From Mya arenaria (lineage: Eukaryota; Mollusca; Bivalvia; Myida; Myidae), in the NCBI RefSeq assembly GCF_026914265.1, contig NC_069132.1, forward strand, positions 28,638,932 to 28,702,931: a stretch of DNA of 64,000 bases, read 5' to 3'. Below are positions 31,942 through 43,939 of the stretch, piece after piece. Below the pieces are notes generated by a model. It was not told the origin of the DNA. It saw only the letters and a program-made list of their open reading frames with translations, and did not search any database. A program made the translations under genes and the position numbers. How positions within the stretch are numbered: position 1 is the first letter of the stretch; each line of letters begins with the position of its first letter.

Positions 31942-34900
31942 ATGGGTAGAAAAAACAGGAACAAGAAAACAACTCAAGGCAATGGCGCCTCGGGGTCCAC
32001 AGAGGAGAGTAAAACACTTTCCAAGGCAGCTAAGAAGGATGTCATGGCATTGATAAAAACTCTTCTTGAAAGTAAGGCCCCATTTTCTCAAACAAGTCCC
32101 TTTAAACAGGATCAAGCTCAGTGCACTATTTTTGTTTTTGTATAAATTGCTATGTTCTCTTTTTAAAGAGATTTGAAAAGCTGAAAAAACACAATGATAT
32201 TTAGATGAAACTTGGTATATATGTTGACAGAGACAATACTTGTGCATAGCAAGGCACATAACTCTTGCTTAAATGTTAGTAAAATTTGCCACTTGTTTGA
32301 ATGAAAAAACAACAGATAAGCTTTCGCTCACAGAGTATTTGTTATGCAATTTTTCTTAATAGCTGCAAAACACTACAGGAATATGACTAACACAGTCTGG
32401 AAAGTCATAATCATCATTCTTCTAAGACAAAAAATTGAAGAAAAAAATCTTACAAATATTGTTTAAACATATTTTATTACAATGGAAATATGTATGTTAT
32501 CAAAATCAATTACTTCTAAAAATATGATAAAATACTTTTTCCAGGTATGACAATGAGCTGACTTGCTCCGGCATATATTTATTTATATACATTACTTATC
32601 TTTCAGTATTTTGTATTCAATAAAGGATAAAACCTGTTTCCTTTCTTGCTGTTACATTGAAAACATATAACATTGGTGTAGGTAAACAAGATGTGTCATT
32701 AAATACATACAAGTTTTTGTTGATTACAGAATGTTCACAGCAGCCAAGTGCTGGAGGCAAGGAGTTTGATGATTACATGGAGATCAGAGACACAGTAGAA
32801 AAAATCAGAGCCATTCAGAAAGGTATTCTAATTTCGAAAAAAAATATGTATACATGTAGATTTTTAATCTTGAATAAAATATGCTTGTGTATGCCTTGGA
32901 CTTTGTTTGAGGTTAAGCAAATCATTTAAACATTTTTACCTGCTGCAGATTATAAACCTATTACATATGCAAAACAAACAAAAACATCAAAGGGATATAA
33001 TACTAACTATTTATGAACATTATTTCAATTATTTTGTTTATATGTTTTATGGTCTCATAGAACAAGACTCCTCATTTCGAAATCATTTTATCTTGTTTTC
33101 AAATTGGTTGTCAATGCAATAAAATATATACATTATACATTTGTAACACAAGCTAATCTTTTTAATTAATTTACAGATGTCAGCCTAAAGCCAGAGAAGA
33201 AGGATGAAAGATTTACCAAGTTTATCGAGTGGCTTCAGTCGAAGAAAGTGGACACCAGTTGTGTGGAAATTGGGAAGTTTGAAGGCCTAGGATTTGGTCT
33301 CAAGGCCACAAAAGATCTTAAGGTATGTGTTTTATGGTAGAATGTGCAAAGAGAGGTCAAGATCTTTTATGAACTATAAATTCATATGTATCTTTTGAAA
33401 TGTGCTGATTTTTTTCTTCATATTTTGGAAGATTCAGTTGCTGTTAAACAGTGTTAAATTATACTTTACTTTTGCATGCCAATGATTATATACTGCAATT
33501 TTATGGATACAGTATATTATTTCAATTTTAGATAATGGCCTTTTTTAGTTTGTCTATTTTAAATGAAACTAAGTATACATGTTTCCAGAGGCAATACCCA
33601 CATGTGTGTTGTAAGGCCAGAAACTCATGCATTAGTTTTTAAGTCCAATGTTACCGGTTAAAAAACAGAAAAGTGTTGGTCTCTGTTAGTGGTACTCACA
33701 TTTCTCTGTTTGTTACTGTGCCTCATTCCTTTCTGAATATTTAAGTTATTACCAGTGCTATATAGATATGTTGTAATTTGTATTTTAACCAATATATGTT
33801 CTGTCTTACATAAAGGAGGGGGAAAAGTTTCTAACTTTACCACGTGATCTGATGATGACACCAAAATCTGCTCAGGATTCCTGTCTTGGTTAGTTTGTTT
33901 TCACTATATTTCCACTGTTTGCTTAGTCAACATAGCTAGTTTGAAAGTATGTTATGGGCACTCAAGATGCAAATACCAAAATAACTACAAGGGTAGTAAC
34001 TCTAAGAAAGGGATGAGCATGAGTTATCTCCGATGATATGTTGTTGGTACACATGTACATGTATGTCCATTTCCTACAATCAGACCAACTTTGACCCATA
34101 TAAGCTTACTTAACAATAACTTTAATGAAAGTGCTGGGATATGTGTGTCTGCAGTGATACCCAAATTCGGAAATAACCAAACCCTATGCCCTTATTTGGA
34201 TATATGAAAGAATTGAGAATGTCCAGACCTCTACATGTATTTACCGGTACTTCCTTTTTCATATTTTGAAAACTTTCATTTGACAACTTTTACCAGTAAC
34301 CAAGTAAAATTACATTTGTATATTGATTATTCTGTGTTGAATTCAATACCATTTTTGTGGTATACTTGTGAGATTTTTATTGTGCCTGTATATTGCTTGA
34401 ATTATAATCTTCTTGTCAAATGATGGTTTTTATCTCAAATGTTTGATGAAAGAATGAAAATGATACTTTAAAAAAGCTACTAGTTCATCAAGTAGTATTC
34501 TAGTAAGGCCATACTTCCGTTTTTGTTTGTTTCAATAAAAAGAAAGTAGATCTTTAGTCTATGAAAACCAAATATTAATCATCATATAAGTAATATTAGT
34601 ATAATTGGAAGAGTACATCTGCCACGCAAATAAAATCACTACATGTCTATATTTTTTTAATGACCAGAAACAAACCTAATTTTTAGACCTTATCACCACA
34701 GTTAAATATATTGATATTTTGGACTTTTTGAAAGACTGTTGTAAGCTGGTAGAAGTAAAAAAATAGCTTGGGACATGTAATATATTTTCAGGACAGATTC
34801 TTTGAGCATTTGAAAATGGATGCATCATTTGAACATTGCTAATATTCAAATGATATCACTGCATCTCTAACTGTTTTCAGGACCATTTATTGAGGAAGAC

Positions 34901-37900
34901 AAGATACTTCAAGTGATGCCAAGTGTTGTCCTGGCCTTACATTTGTTGTGTGAGAGACGGACAGATGGATCACCATGGAAACCATACCTTGATATTCTCC
35001 CAGACACATACTCTACCCCTCTTTACTTTACTCCGGAAGAAATTAAGACACTGAAAGCATCTCCTGCCCAGAGTAAGAAGTTCTGAGATTTTCATTCCAA
35101 TTTTATCTTCCATTTTTTTTTTAGCATTTTTTTGCAAGTGCCGTTTTATGACCAAATTTTTTATTGACTACTTTAAATGCAATACATTTAAGTACCTTAA
35201 TAATGTTCATATCAAAAGTACAAAAATCTGAAATGTCTTTTAATAGTTGAAGCATATATATGCTTACAATAAAATTGATGGCTTGTTGCCTCTTAATAGG
35301 CAAGTGTTGATATTTGTGTTTTTTTAGGTGACTGTATGAGTCAGTATCGGAACATAGCTCGGCAGTATGCCTATTTCTACAAGTTGTTCCAGAGTGAATC
35401 TGTACAACAGTCTCTACCACTCAAGAATGTGTTCACTTACGATGACTACAGGTTTGATATGAATATCACTTTGAGTGATACATTTTTTGCCATGTTCAAG
35501 ATGTCAATGTCTACTGAGTGTTCGGTTAGAAATTGTATTTTAGGTAAGCTCAATTGTAAAGGCGGGAGATGATATCATATTATGAATCTTTCTTACCGTA
35601 ATATATATAGTAGTTTGTTTGTCAGGTAAACATCAGTACATTAGAAGTTTTGTGATAAAAAAAAATGAAAAATATATTAAGGTCTTGCCTCTTTTTACTG
35701 GGATGTCAAGAAGTTGTGCACACGTTTCTGCTTTGAAAGAAGTTGCTATTATTCAACAGTTGTCAAACTTATTTGAACATTATCATTATCCAATTGTCAC
35801 TTTTTCAGATGGGCAGTATCAACAGTGATGACCAGGCAGAACCAAATACCAACCAGTGATGGTAGCAAGATGACCTTTGCCCTTATACCTCTATGGGACA
35901 TGTGTAATCACTGTAATGGACTGGTGAGTAGTTTGACCCTTGATGACCTTTGCCCTTATACCTTTATGGGACATGTGTAATCACTATAATGGACTGGTAA
36001 GTGGGTTGACCCTTGATGACCTTTTCCCTTATACCTCTATGGGACATGTGTAATCACTGTAATGGACTGGTGAGTGGGTTGACCCTTGATGACCTTTGCC
36101 CTTATACCTTTATGAGACATGTGTAATCACTATAATGGACTGGTAAGTGGGTTGACCCTTGATGACTTTTGCCCTTATACCTATATGGGACATGTGTAAT
36201 CACTGTAATGGACTGGTGATTGGTTTGACCCTTGATGACCTTTGCCCTTATACCTTTATGGGACATGTGTAATCACTGTAATGGACTGGTAAGTGGGTTG
36301 ACCCTTGATGACTTTTGCCCTTATACCTCTATGGGACATGTGTTATCACTGTAATGGACTGGTAAGTGGGTTGACCCTTGATGACCTTTGCCCTTATACC
36401 TTTATGAGACATGTGTAATCACTATAATGGACTGGTAAGTGGGTTGACCCTTGATGACTTTTGCCCTTATACCTATATGGGACATGTGTAATCACTGTAA
36501 TGGACTGGTGATTGGTTTGACCCTTGATGACCTTTGCCCTTATACCTCTATGGGACATGTGTAATCACTGTAATGGACTGGTAAGTGGGTTGACCCTTGA
36601 TGACCTTTTCCCTTATACCTCTATGGGACATGTGTTATCACTGTAATGGACTGGTAAGTGGGTTGACCCTTGATGACCTTTGCCCTTATACCTCTATGGG
36701 ACATGTGTTATCACTGTAATGGACTGGTGAGTAGTTTGACCCTTGATGACCTTTGCCCTTATACCTCTATGGGACATGTGTTATCACTGTAATGGACTGG
36801 TGAGTAGTTTGACCCTTGATGACCTTTGCCCTTATACCTTTATGGGACATGTGTAATCACTATAATGGACTGGTAAGTGGGTTGACCCTTGATGACTTTT
36901 GCCCTTATACCTCTATGGGACATGTGTTATCACTGTAATGGACTGGCGATTGGTTTGACCCTTGATGACCTTTGCCCTTGTACCTTTATGGGACATGTGT
37001 AATCACTGTAATGGACTGGTGATTGGTTTGACCCTTGATGACCTTTTCCCTTATACCTCTATGGGACATGTGTAATCACTGTAATGGACTGGTGAGTGGG
37101 TTGACCCTTGATGACCTATGCTCATACCATTATGGGACATGTGTAATCACTGTAATGGACTGGTGAGTAGTTTGACCCTTGATGACCTTTGCCCTTATAC
37201 CTTTATGGGACATGTGTAATCACTGTAATGGACTGGTAAGTGGGTTGACCCTTGATGACCTTTTCCCTTATACCTCTATGGGACATGTGTAATCACTGTA
37301 ATGGACTGGTGAGTGGGTTGACCCTTGATGACCTATGCTCATACCATTATGGGACATCTGTAATCACTGTAATGGACTGGTGAGTAGTTTGACCCTTGAT
37401 GACCTTTGCCCTTATACCTTTAGGGGAACTTTCAGTTAAGTGAACTTGGGCTTTTAGTGTTTTTTTAATCCTCAAGCTATGTTCTTCATGTACAATATGC
37501 CCTTTTCACCCTTAACAACCTGTCCCTTTGTGGATAAAAACCGTATGTAAAGTTGTAATATGACCTTTTGTCATCAGATAATGTCTGTTTTGTAGATTAT
37601 ACAAATTATCATTTTTTCAGTTGCAACTAACGTCTTAGCCGTTTAAAAGCCTTAGATGTAGCCTAACACTGACAATTCATGTGTACAGCAGCTGTCTATC
37701 ATTTTCAGATTACCACAGACTTCAACCTGGAACAGAACTGTAGTGAATGTTACTCCTTAAGAAAATACATGAAAGGAGACCAGGTATGATCGACACACTT
37801 CCAACAAACATTTATATTGTTCTATCAATATTGTATATTTAGTAGCTTAATGAAACATAAGAGTATTATGTCATACAATGTGTGCAAAACATTCCCATGT

Positions 37901-40900
37901 TTCCAGTAAAATGGAGCTACATGTACGTCAGTTATGGGCTATCAAAGCAATCTTTTGGGGTTGCCCTGCCCGGCTAGCTCAGTATGTAAGGATTATGTCG
38001 TTTCACTGCTATGTGTGTCTTTCGCAGGGGATGTGGCGTTTCTATATTTATCATTTGAATCAAATGAAAGATGTCGGAAGAGACCTAAGATTCTTTAAAA
38101 AAAAAGGTATAAGCAGAAAATCAATTGAATTTGAACTAAAACAAGGAATGAAAAAATAAACAAAAAAACATCTCATTTGTTATGAGAAATGCTGAATTTT
38201 TGCTGAAGTAGATTTAAACAATCAAGGAAATAAAACTTAAGTTCACTGTCAAGGAATCCTTATTGTGATTAAATGAAAATCAAATTATAAAAAGGTATGA
38301 AACGAACAAGTAAGCATGTCATTTCATCGCACCATAGGAACAACAAAAGCAGTCTTTAGTGTATTGGCTATATTACATCACAAGAGCATGACAAAGCACA
38401 CAACAAAATGAGCATATGAGGGTAATGTAAATAATCACTTGAAAGCTTTTTTCAAAGTGAAAAAAGCTGTGTTTTTCAATTAGTTTTGTATGATATTTTC
38501 ATATTCTTAATATACACATGAAACCGTATCACATCTTAACAAAATAGGATGGGGTCGCCAGGCCACCAATTTTTACACCTTATTGTACGTGTACATTGGA
38601 TACTTTATAAATATATATGTTTATTTTGCAGATATTTATATTTTATGGTGCGAGGTCTAATGCTGAGTTGTTGGTCAACAATGGATTTGTGTATCTAGAG
38701 AATGAACATGATAGAATGGCAGTTAAACTAGGTATGTACAAGATAAAGTAGATTACTTGTTGATGTTTCAACCTTTATTTAAACAAACCCTGCCCTGGCC
38801 TTTGTTTTTGGGGTATGTTAGGTATGCTGAGGTTCGGTACACTTTTTAAAAAAAAATTCTTCAAAGCTCTCAACTCAGTGTGTTTTCTTCTGCTTTATGC
38901 TCAGGGATGGCTTTTTCTTATTTTGCATCAATAGTTGAAGGATATGGTGTAAACATGTTTAATACATGAAAATCTACCAGTTGACTGTAAAATCACATAT
39001 TTTGATACATATCATTCAGAACTTGATTGGAAGTCGAAAGCTTAGAAAGCTTATTTTCTTTGGCATCATGTTGAATAAGTTTTTGTCTTATGAAATTTTG
39101 AAAGATGTATTTCTTTAATATAATTACATTATTTGTCAAAAATAGAAATTAAGAAATCTCAAACAGTTGGTTAAAATGGTTGTAATGTTAAATTTTAGTG
39201 CCTGCTGTCCCCATATAGTTTTGGTATTATTTGAAAGGTTATTGTTTATTGGTTAGTAATATGTAAAATCAGTGACCAGAAATACATTACAGATAAAGCT
39301 ATTCAAATTTGTAGGGATGTTCTTTATTTCAACTGAAATTGGAAGTGAAATGACCAAATTTGTGATAATTCATGGCCACAACTGTGTGTTTGGACTATTA
39401 TTTCTGTATAATATTTGTTTTCTTCCTATACATTAAACCCTTTTAAATGCTACCAAAAATATAGTGTTTGACCAGGTATCAAAATCACATTATTATAAAT
39501 AGGACACATTTCAAGGTACATTGCAGGTCATCTAATATTTTAATGTTTCAATGGAAAAATGTATGCAATATGCATTTGTATGTCGGTATTATACTTTATA
39601 CTATAATTAATGAATATACGGCATGTGTGTTACAGTAAACACTTAACAAATAACGTAGTAAACAGCGTAATGCATGCTATTCAACACTGTAGAATGAATA
39701 CTTCAAAGGACTCAAATGTCAGAGTTTGTCATCAAATAACAAAGACATTGATAAATCCTTTATAAAACATAATGCTGGCTTTGCAGGTATCAGTAAGACA
39801 GATCCACTGTTCGAGAAGAAGTCTGAACTGTTGACCCGATGTGGCCTGCTGGCATCCCGCACTTTCTACCTTCACACAGGAGAGCTGCCGGTAGATAGCG
39901 ACCTCCTCGTCTTTTTACGCATCTTCCAGATGGATGATGGTATTGATTTTGATGGATTTTACTTTGATACAGATTCACAAGTTAATAAACATTTTCAGTA
40001 TATTGGATACAATGTGTGCTTGGTGTGACTGTGAAACATAAATGCACTTTCCTGATAGTTAATACCTGTAGCCATGCATTCATTGCTTAAATATGCTAAA
40101 AATGATATTATGTCATTTGTTTTTACATTTCAAAGTCTTTGTCAAGGTAAAACACAGATGCATAAAAGATAAAAATGAGATGAAGTCTACTGTCAGAATT
40201 ATTGTTCATCTACTGGTCTGATTGAATCTTCGCAATTTGCAGAAACCCTTGAGAAGTATGCAGGTTCAAATGCTGCAGAATTGAGAGATGTACTTGGTGA
40301 CCTTGACATGGTTGTTTCCAAAGAAACAGAGACAAAAGTTTGGAGTTACCTAGAAACCAGGACTACACTGCTGCTTCGTGGCTATGATACATCAACTGAG
40401 GTACTTAAACTCTTCTGCTTTCGATAAAAAAGACATGATACAGAAAGGTGGTAATTTTTCTGAATGGTAAAATGGAGTCAAAAGCAAAGATGACATCATA
40501 ATTGTGCTTGAAACATTACATAAATCAGTCTGGTTGACATGATGCTAAGTGAGAATGTTGTCTTCTATTGTGGGGGAAAACAGAGTATCTTGAGGAAACC
40601 CACGTTTACAGATTGGAGACCACTAAGCCAAACTCACTTGCGCCCAGGTTGGGAATCGAAACCGGGTCATCTAGGTTTGGGGGGTTGAAATTGCTTGACA
40701 TTTAACAGAAGTATTGTTTAGTTAATTACCCTTTTTGATATGTTCCCCAATATTTTGATTGTATGGATATTTTAATGTTTTGTTTTCAGGAAGATGAAGA
40801 ATTATTAAAGAAAACCAAACTTTCTCCAGTGGAAAGACTCTGTGTACAGTTGAGGTGTTGTGAGAAAAAGATTCTACAATCAGCTTCAGAATTTGCATCC

Positions 40901-40939
40901 CATAGGAAACAGAAGCTACAGGCAGATTCAACGACATAG
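31942..40939 (+). CDS. SETD3: SETD3, actin-histidine N-methyltransferase
   Basis: Twelve coding exons join in phase: 31942-32071, 32730-32822, 33177-33322, 33816-33888, 34881-35072, 35328-35451, 35809-35923, 37709-37783, 38632-38731, 39787-39939, 40243-40400, 40790-40939 (502 residues, against about 594 in human; the acidic vertebrate C-tail is absent). SETD3 transfers a methyl group from S-adenosylmethionine to a conserved actin histidine (His73) in the cytoplasm. Visible marks: MGRKNRNKK basic start; GKFEGLGFGLKA opening the split SET domain; ALHLLCERR; RNIARQYAYFYK; TVMTRQNQIP; LIPLWDMCNH, the active-site Asn-His region; and IFIFYGARSNAE, with the SET tyrosine. The Rubisco-LSMT substrate-binding region follows in exons 10-12. 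The ATG exon starts at an acceptor (31931), so a 5' non-coding exon exists upstream. Exon 7 abuts a 73 bp minisatellite copying its own 3' end. Confidence 0.97.
35866..37430 (+). repeat. 73 bp minisatellite copying the exon 7 end and splice donor of SETD3
   Basis: The unit (GATGACCTTTGCCCTTATAC, CTCTATGGGACATGTGTAAT, CACTGTAATGGACTGGTGAG, then TGGGTTGACCC) repeats with a 73 bp period for about 20-21 copies, with a final partial copy near 37425. The first unit is the real 3' end of exon 7 plus its donor; the others lie in intron 7. Most copies keep CTGGTGAGT, CTGGTAAGT or CTGGTGATT at the donor position. Units differ by a few substitutions and some lack 2-3 bases. Reading past the first donor meets an in-frame TAA in the next unit. 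Confidence 0.95.
40565..40690. repeat. Probable interspersed repeat in SETD3 intron 11
   Basis: GTGGGGGAAAACAGAGTATC, TGAGGAAACCCACG and GGTTGGGAATCGAAACCGGG resemble a repeat form common in marine invertebrates (GGAAAACCGGAGTACC type). No second copy in this window. Confidence 0.35.
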
Positions 40940-41737
40940 TTCCACATAATGTGTTCAACACTCTTTTACTAACAGAATTAGAATCATTTATTACCATGTG
41001 TGTTTTGTGATGGAAAAGGGGCTGGGTATTGTGATAGCTTTGGTGTTGTTGGCATCAGCATCTGCGATGTCATTGTCATAGTGCGAAGACTTTAACCAGG
41101 GTCAGAACTATAAAAATATTACTGATATTCAAATTCCCAGGGACAATATGCACATGTGTAGCAAGGCACCTAACTTTTATTGAAGTATTTTTTGAGTTGT
41201 GGGCCCTGTTCTTCTGAAAAAAATTGAACATGGACGAGCATTGGTGTTAACTGTGCGGCACTTCAGTTTCCAACACATTTATTTTATACTATGCTATTTA
41301 TTTCTTCATTCTTCTTATGCAACTGAGTTATTTCTATGCATCTCAATCATGTTTATTTCCATAGTTCAAAAAAGTTGCCTTAGTGGAAAAATAAGAATGT
41401 ATATTTTTATAAACTTTGATAAAACATTTCATTGATAGATTTCATACCTTATTATGTTCTTCCTGCATATCAAATGATACTTCTAGATTAGTCTTTACAG
41501 ACGACTTACTCAATTTATGGTAAGACCTGTTACAGTTCATTGTGAATCTTGTCAAATTATATTTCATTATAAATACAAGTATCTGACATAAAATTCCTCA
41601 ACATTTCAATATGAACATATTTTGGAGATCTTTTTACATGTGTTTACGATATAAATGTTTAGTATTTTGCTTTTTCCTCAGCAGTTTAACTAAGTATTGC
41701 GCTATGTTTACATTCTCTCCACTTTTCTATCTTTTTA

Positions 41738-42775
41738 TACGCCCATCTTACGATGGCCGTATTATGGGAACACCCATGGCGGGCGGGCGGCGGGCGGGCG
41801 GGCGGCTCCACAATGTTGTCCGCTCTCTAACTTGAACATTTCTCATCCAATTTCCACCAAACTTCATGAAAGTGTTTGTTGGTGAAATATCTAGGTCAAG
41901 TTCGATAACCAGCCAAATCGCTTTAGACACTCCAGAGTTATGGCCCCCTGAATTTGTCAAAATTGGCCATTTTAGCTTTGTCCGCTCTCTAACTTGATCA
42001 TTTCTCATCCAATTTCCACCAAACGTCATGAAAGTGTTTGTTGGTGAAATATCTCGGTCAAGTTCAATAACCAGCCAAATCGCTTTAGGCACTCCAGAGT
42101 TATGGCCCCCTGAATTTGTCAAAACTGTCCATTTTAGCTTTGTCCGCTCTCTAACTTGAACATTTCTCATCCAATTTCCACCAAACTTCATGAAAGTGTT
42201 TGTTGGTGAAATATATAGGTCAAGTTCGATAACCAGCCTAATCGCTTTAGGCACTTCAGAGTTATGGCCCCCAGAATTTATCAAAATTGGCCATTTTAGC
42301 TTTGTCTACTCTCAAACTTGAACAGTTTTTATCCGAATTTCACCAAACTTGCTACTATAAATGTTTGTTGGTATATATTCTTGGCAAAGTTCTATAACCA
42401 GCCAGGCTCTTCAGGATTATGGCCCTTGAATTGGTCAAAATTTGCCATTTATGACATTTCATGTTGTATGACCCCATAGTTCCCTGAAATACAGAAGTAC
42501 TTGGTAAGTACAATTTTGCATGAAACCCTCAGTAAATATCAAGGGCTTGGTCCCCAAAGGTTCTAAGTGCCTATGAAAATTATAGACATTTTAGCACCTT
42601 TTGACTCGAAACCCTCGAATTAAAATAAATTTTTTCTACTGGTATTGCCATATTGTGCCAAATCATTTGCTTCTTGAAAAGCTTGTTTCTCGAAGGGCCA
42701 ATGTTACAGTAAGTTGTCTTAGAATCCAAGAAATTATTGATGGGCGTATTTTGTGAGTGTCACTCTTGTTACATT
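41738..42775 (+). mobile_element. Helentron-like element with tandem core (about 145 bp units)
   Basis: It starts with a hairpin ATACGCCCATC-TTAC-GATGGCCGTAT, followed by a GGGC-rich microsatellite (about 41778-41804), three to four tandem units holding TCTAACTTGAACATTTCTCA, CCACCAAACTTCATGAAAGT and GTTATGGCCCCCTGAATT, and a 3' hairpin GTGAGTGTCAC directly followed by TCTTGTT. No coding capacity. Hairpin-plus-terminal-motif ends without inverted repeats fit non-autonomous Helitron/Helentron elements; bivalve pearl/CvA-type repeats have this layout. It lies beyond the SETD3 stop, possibly within a long 3' UTR. Confidence 0.7.
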
Positions 42776-43130
42776 TTCATGTGGAACAGATGAAACTTTT
42801 GTCCATTTATTTATGTGAAATCTTTTTTTTATACTTTGTAATGAGATGTTGAAAAAAGAAATACAATATTGGGTATTATTTTGCACTATTAATGGTATTT
42901 TGAGGGCTCAACACATCTATAGTTTTAACCGTACATTTATTATTTTTGGAAGTAAGACGGTGTTGAATTTTGTGCATGATTATGGCAATGCTGCTTTCTG
43001 TTTAATGCTTATTGTTTTGAGAATAATGCTAATAAAAAAGTATTTGTCCTTATTTGTGTACATTTCTTATGTTTATAAAACCCAGTGAGAAGAACAGTGA
43101 AAAGAACTGAAGCATGACAAAAACACTTGT

Positions 43131-43660
43131 CTACCTGGATACCAGATGTCTTGACTGGCCATATGGTACCAGAAGTCTTGACTGGTTACCTGTATACCAG
43201 AAGTCTTGACTGGTTACCTGTATAACAGAAGTCTTGACTGGTTACCTGGATACCAGAAGTCTTGATTGGTTACCTGTATACCAGAAGTCTTGACTGGTTA
43301 CCTGTATACTAGAAGTCTTGATTGGTTGATTGGTTACCTGTATAACAGGAGTCTTGATTGGTTACCTGGATACCAGAAGTCTTGACTGGTTATCAGGATA
43401 CCAGATGTCTTATCTGGCCATATGGTACCAGAAGACTTGACTGGTTACCAGGATACCAGAAGTCTTCACTGGTTAGTGGTTACCTTGATACCAGATGTTT
43501 CGACTGGCCACATGGATACCAGAAGTCTTGACTGATTACCCGAATACCAGAGGTCTTGACTGGTTCCCAGGATACCAGAAGTCTTGACTAGGTACCTGGA
43601 TACCAGAAGTCTTGACTGGTTACCTGGATACCAGAAGTCTTGACTGGTTACCAGGATATA
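43131..43660. repeat. About 27 bp minisatellite (ACCAGAAGTCTTGACTGGTT)
   Basis: About 20 units of GGATACCAGAAGTCTTGACT followed by GGTTACCT, with variants (GATGTCTTGACTGGCC, TATAACAGAAG). The open frame read across it on the - strand is a continuation of the GPCR remnant into the repeat. Confidence 0.95.
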
Positions 43661-43674
43661 ATGCACTGTTATCT

Positions 43675-43935
43675 TTGTGCCACAGGTGCAGGCGATGACG
43701 AACTGGCGGAAGCAATCGCGTATTTTTCTTTCCATAAAGGCGTATAAGAATGAGTTATTGGAACTGTTTTCTTACGCCAAAATATGAAACGCCATACATA
43801 TCGGCTTCATGACGCCCATGTCGATGATGCCAAACGCTGCAAGAACGTTATTTAGGTGCAGCGGCGTCCATCAGGCTGTGAACAGCACCACCGACCACCA
43901 CAGAAATCGGCACCACATGCAGACAAAAAATTATA
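43675..43935 (-). pseudogene. Class A GPCR remnant (TM6-TM7-helix 8)
   Basis: Read on the - strand, one frame gives a TM6-like segment WCRFLWWSVVLFTA, a TGA stop, then WTPLHLNNVLAAFG, a TM7-like segment MKPICMAFHILA, a TAA stop, and NSFLYAFMERKIRDCFRQFV. The last part matches the usual NSxxNPxxYAFxxxxFR..F pattern at the TM7/helix 8 boundary, with Asn-Ser in place of Asn-Pro. The WTP at the end of TM6 fits the CWxP motif with its Cys lost to a stop. Two stops in a conserved region and no recognisable upstream exons mark a decayed gene. Ligand class cannot be told; peptide receptors are the nearest guess. The coding end runs directly into the 27 bp minisatellite. Confidence 0.65.
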
Positions 43936-43939
43936 CTCG

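Noticed and set aside
41748-42284. A 178-codon - strand gene with internal repeats
   Set aside because: It lies across the tandem core of a Helentron-like element; the protein repeats mirror the DNA repeat.
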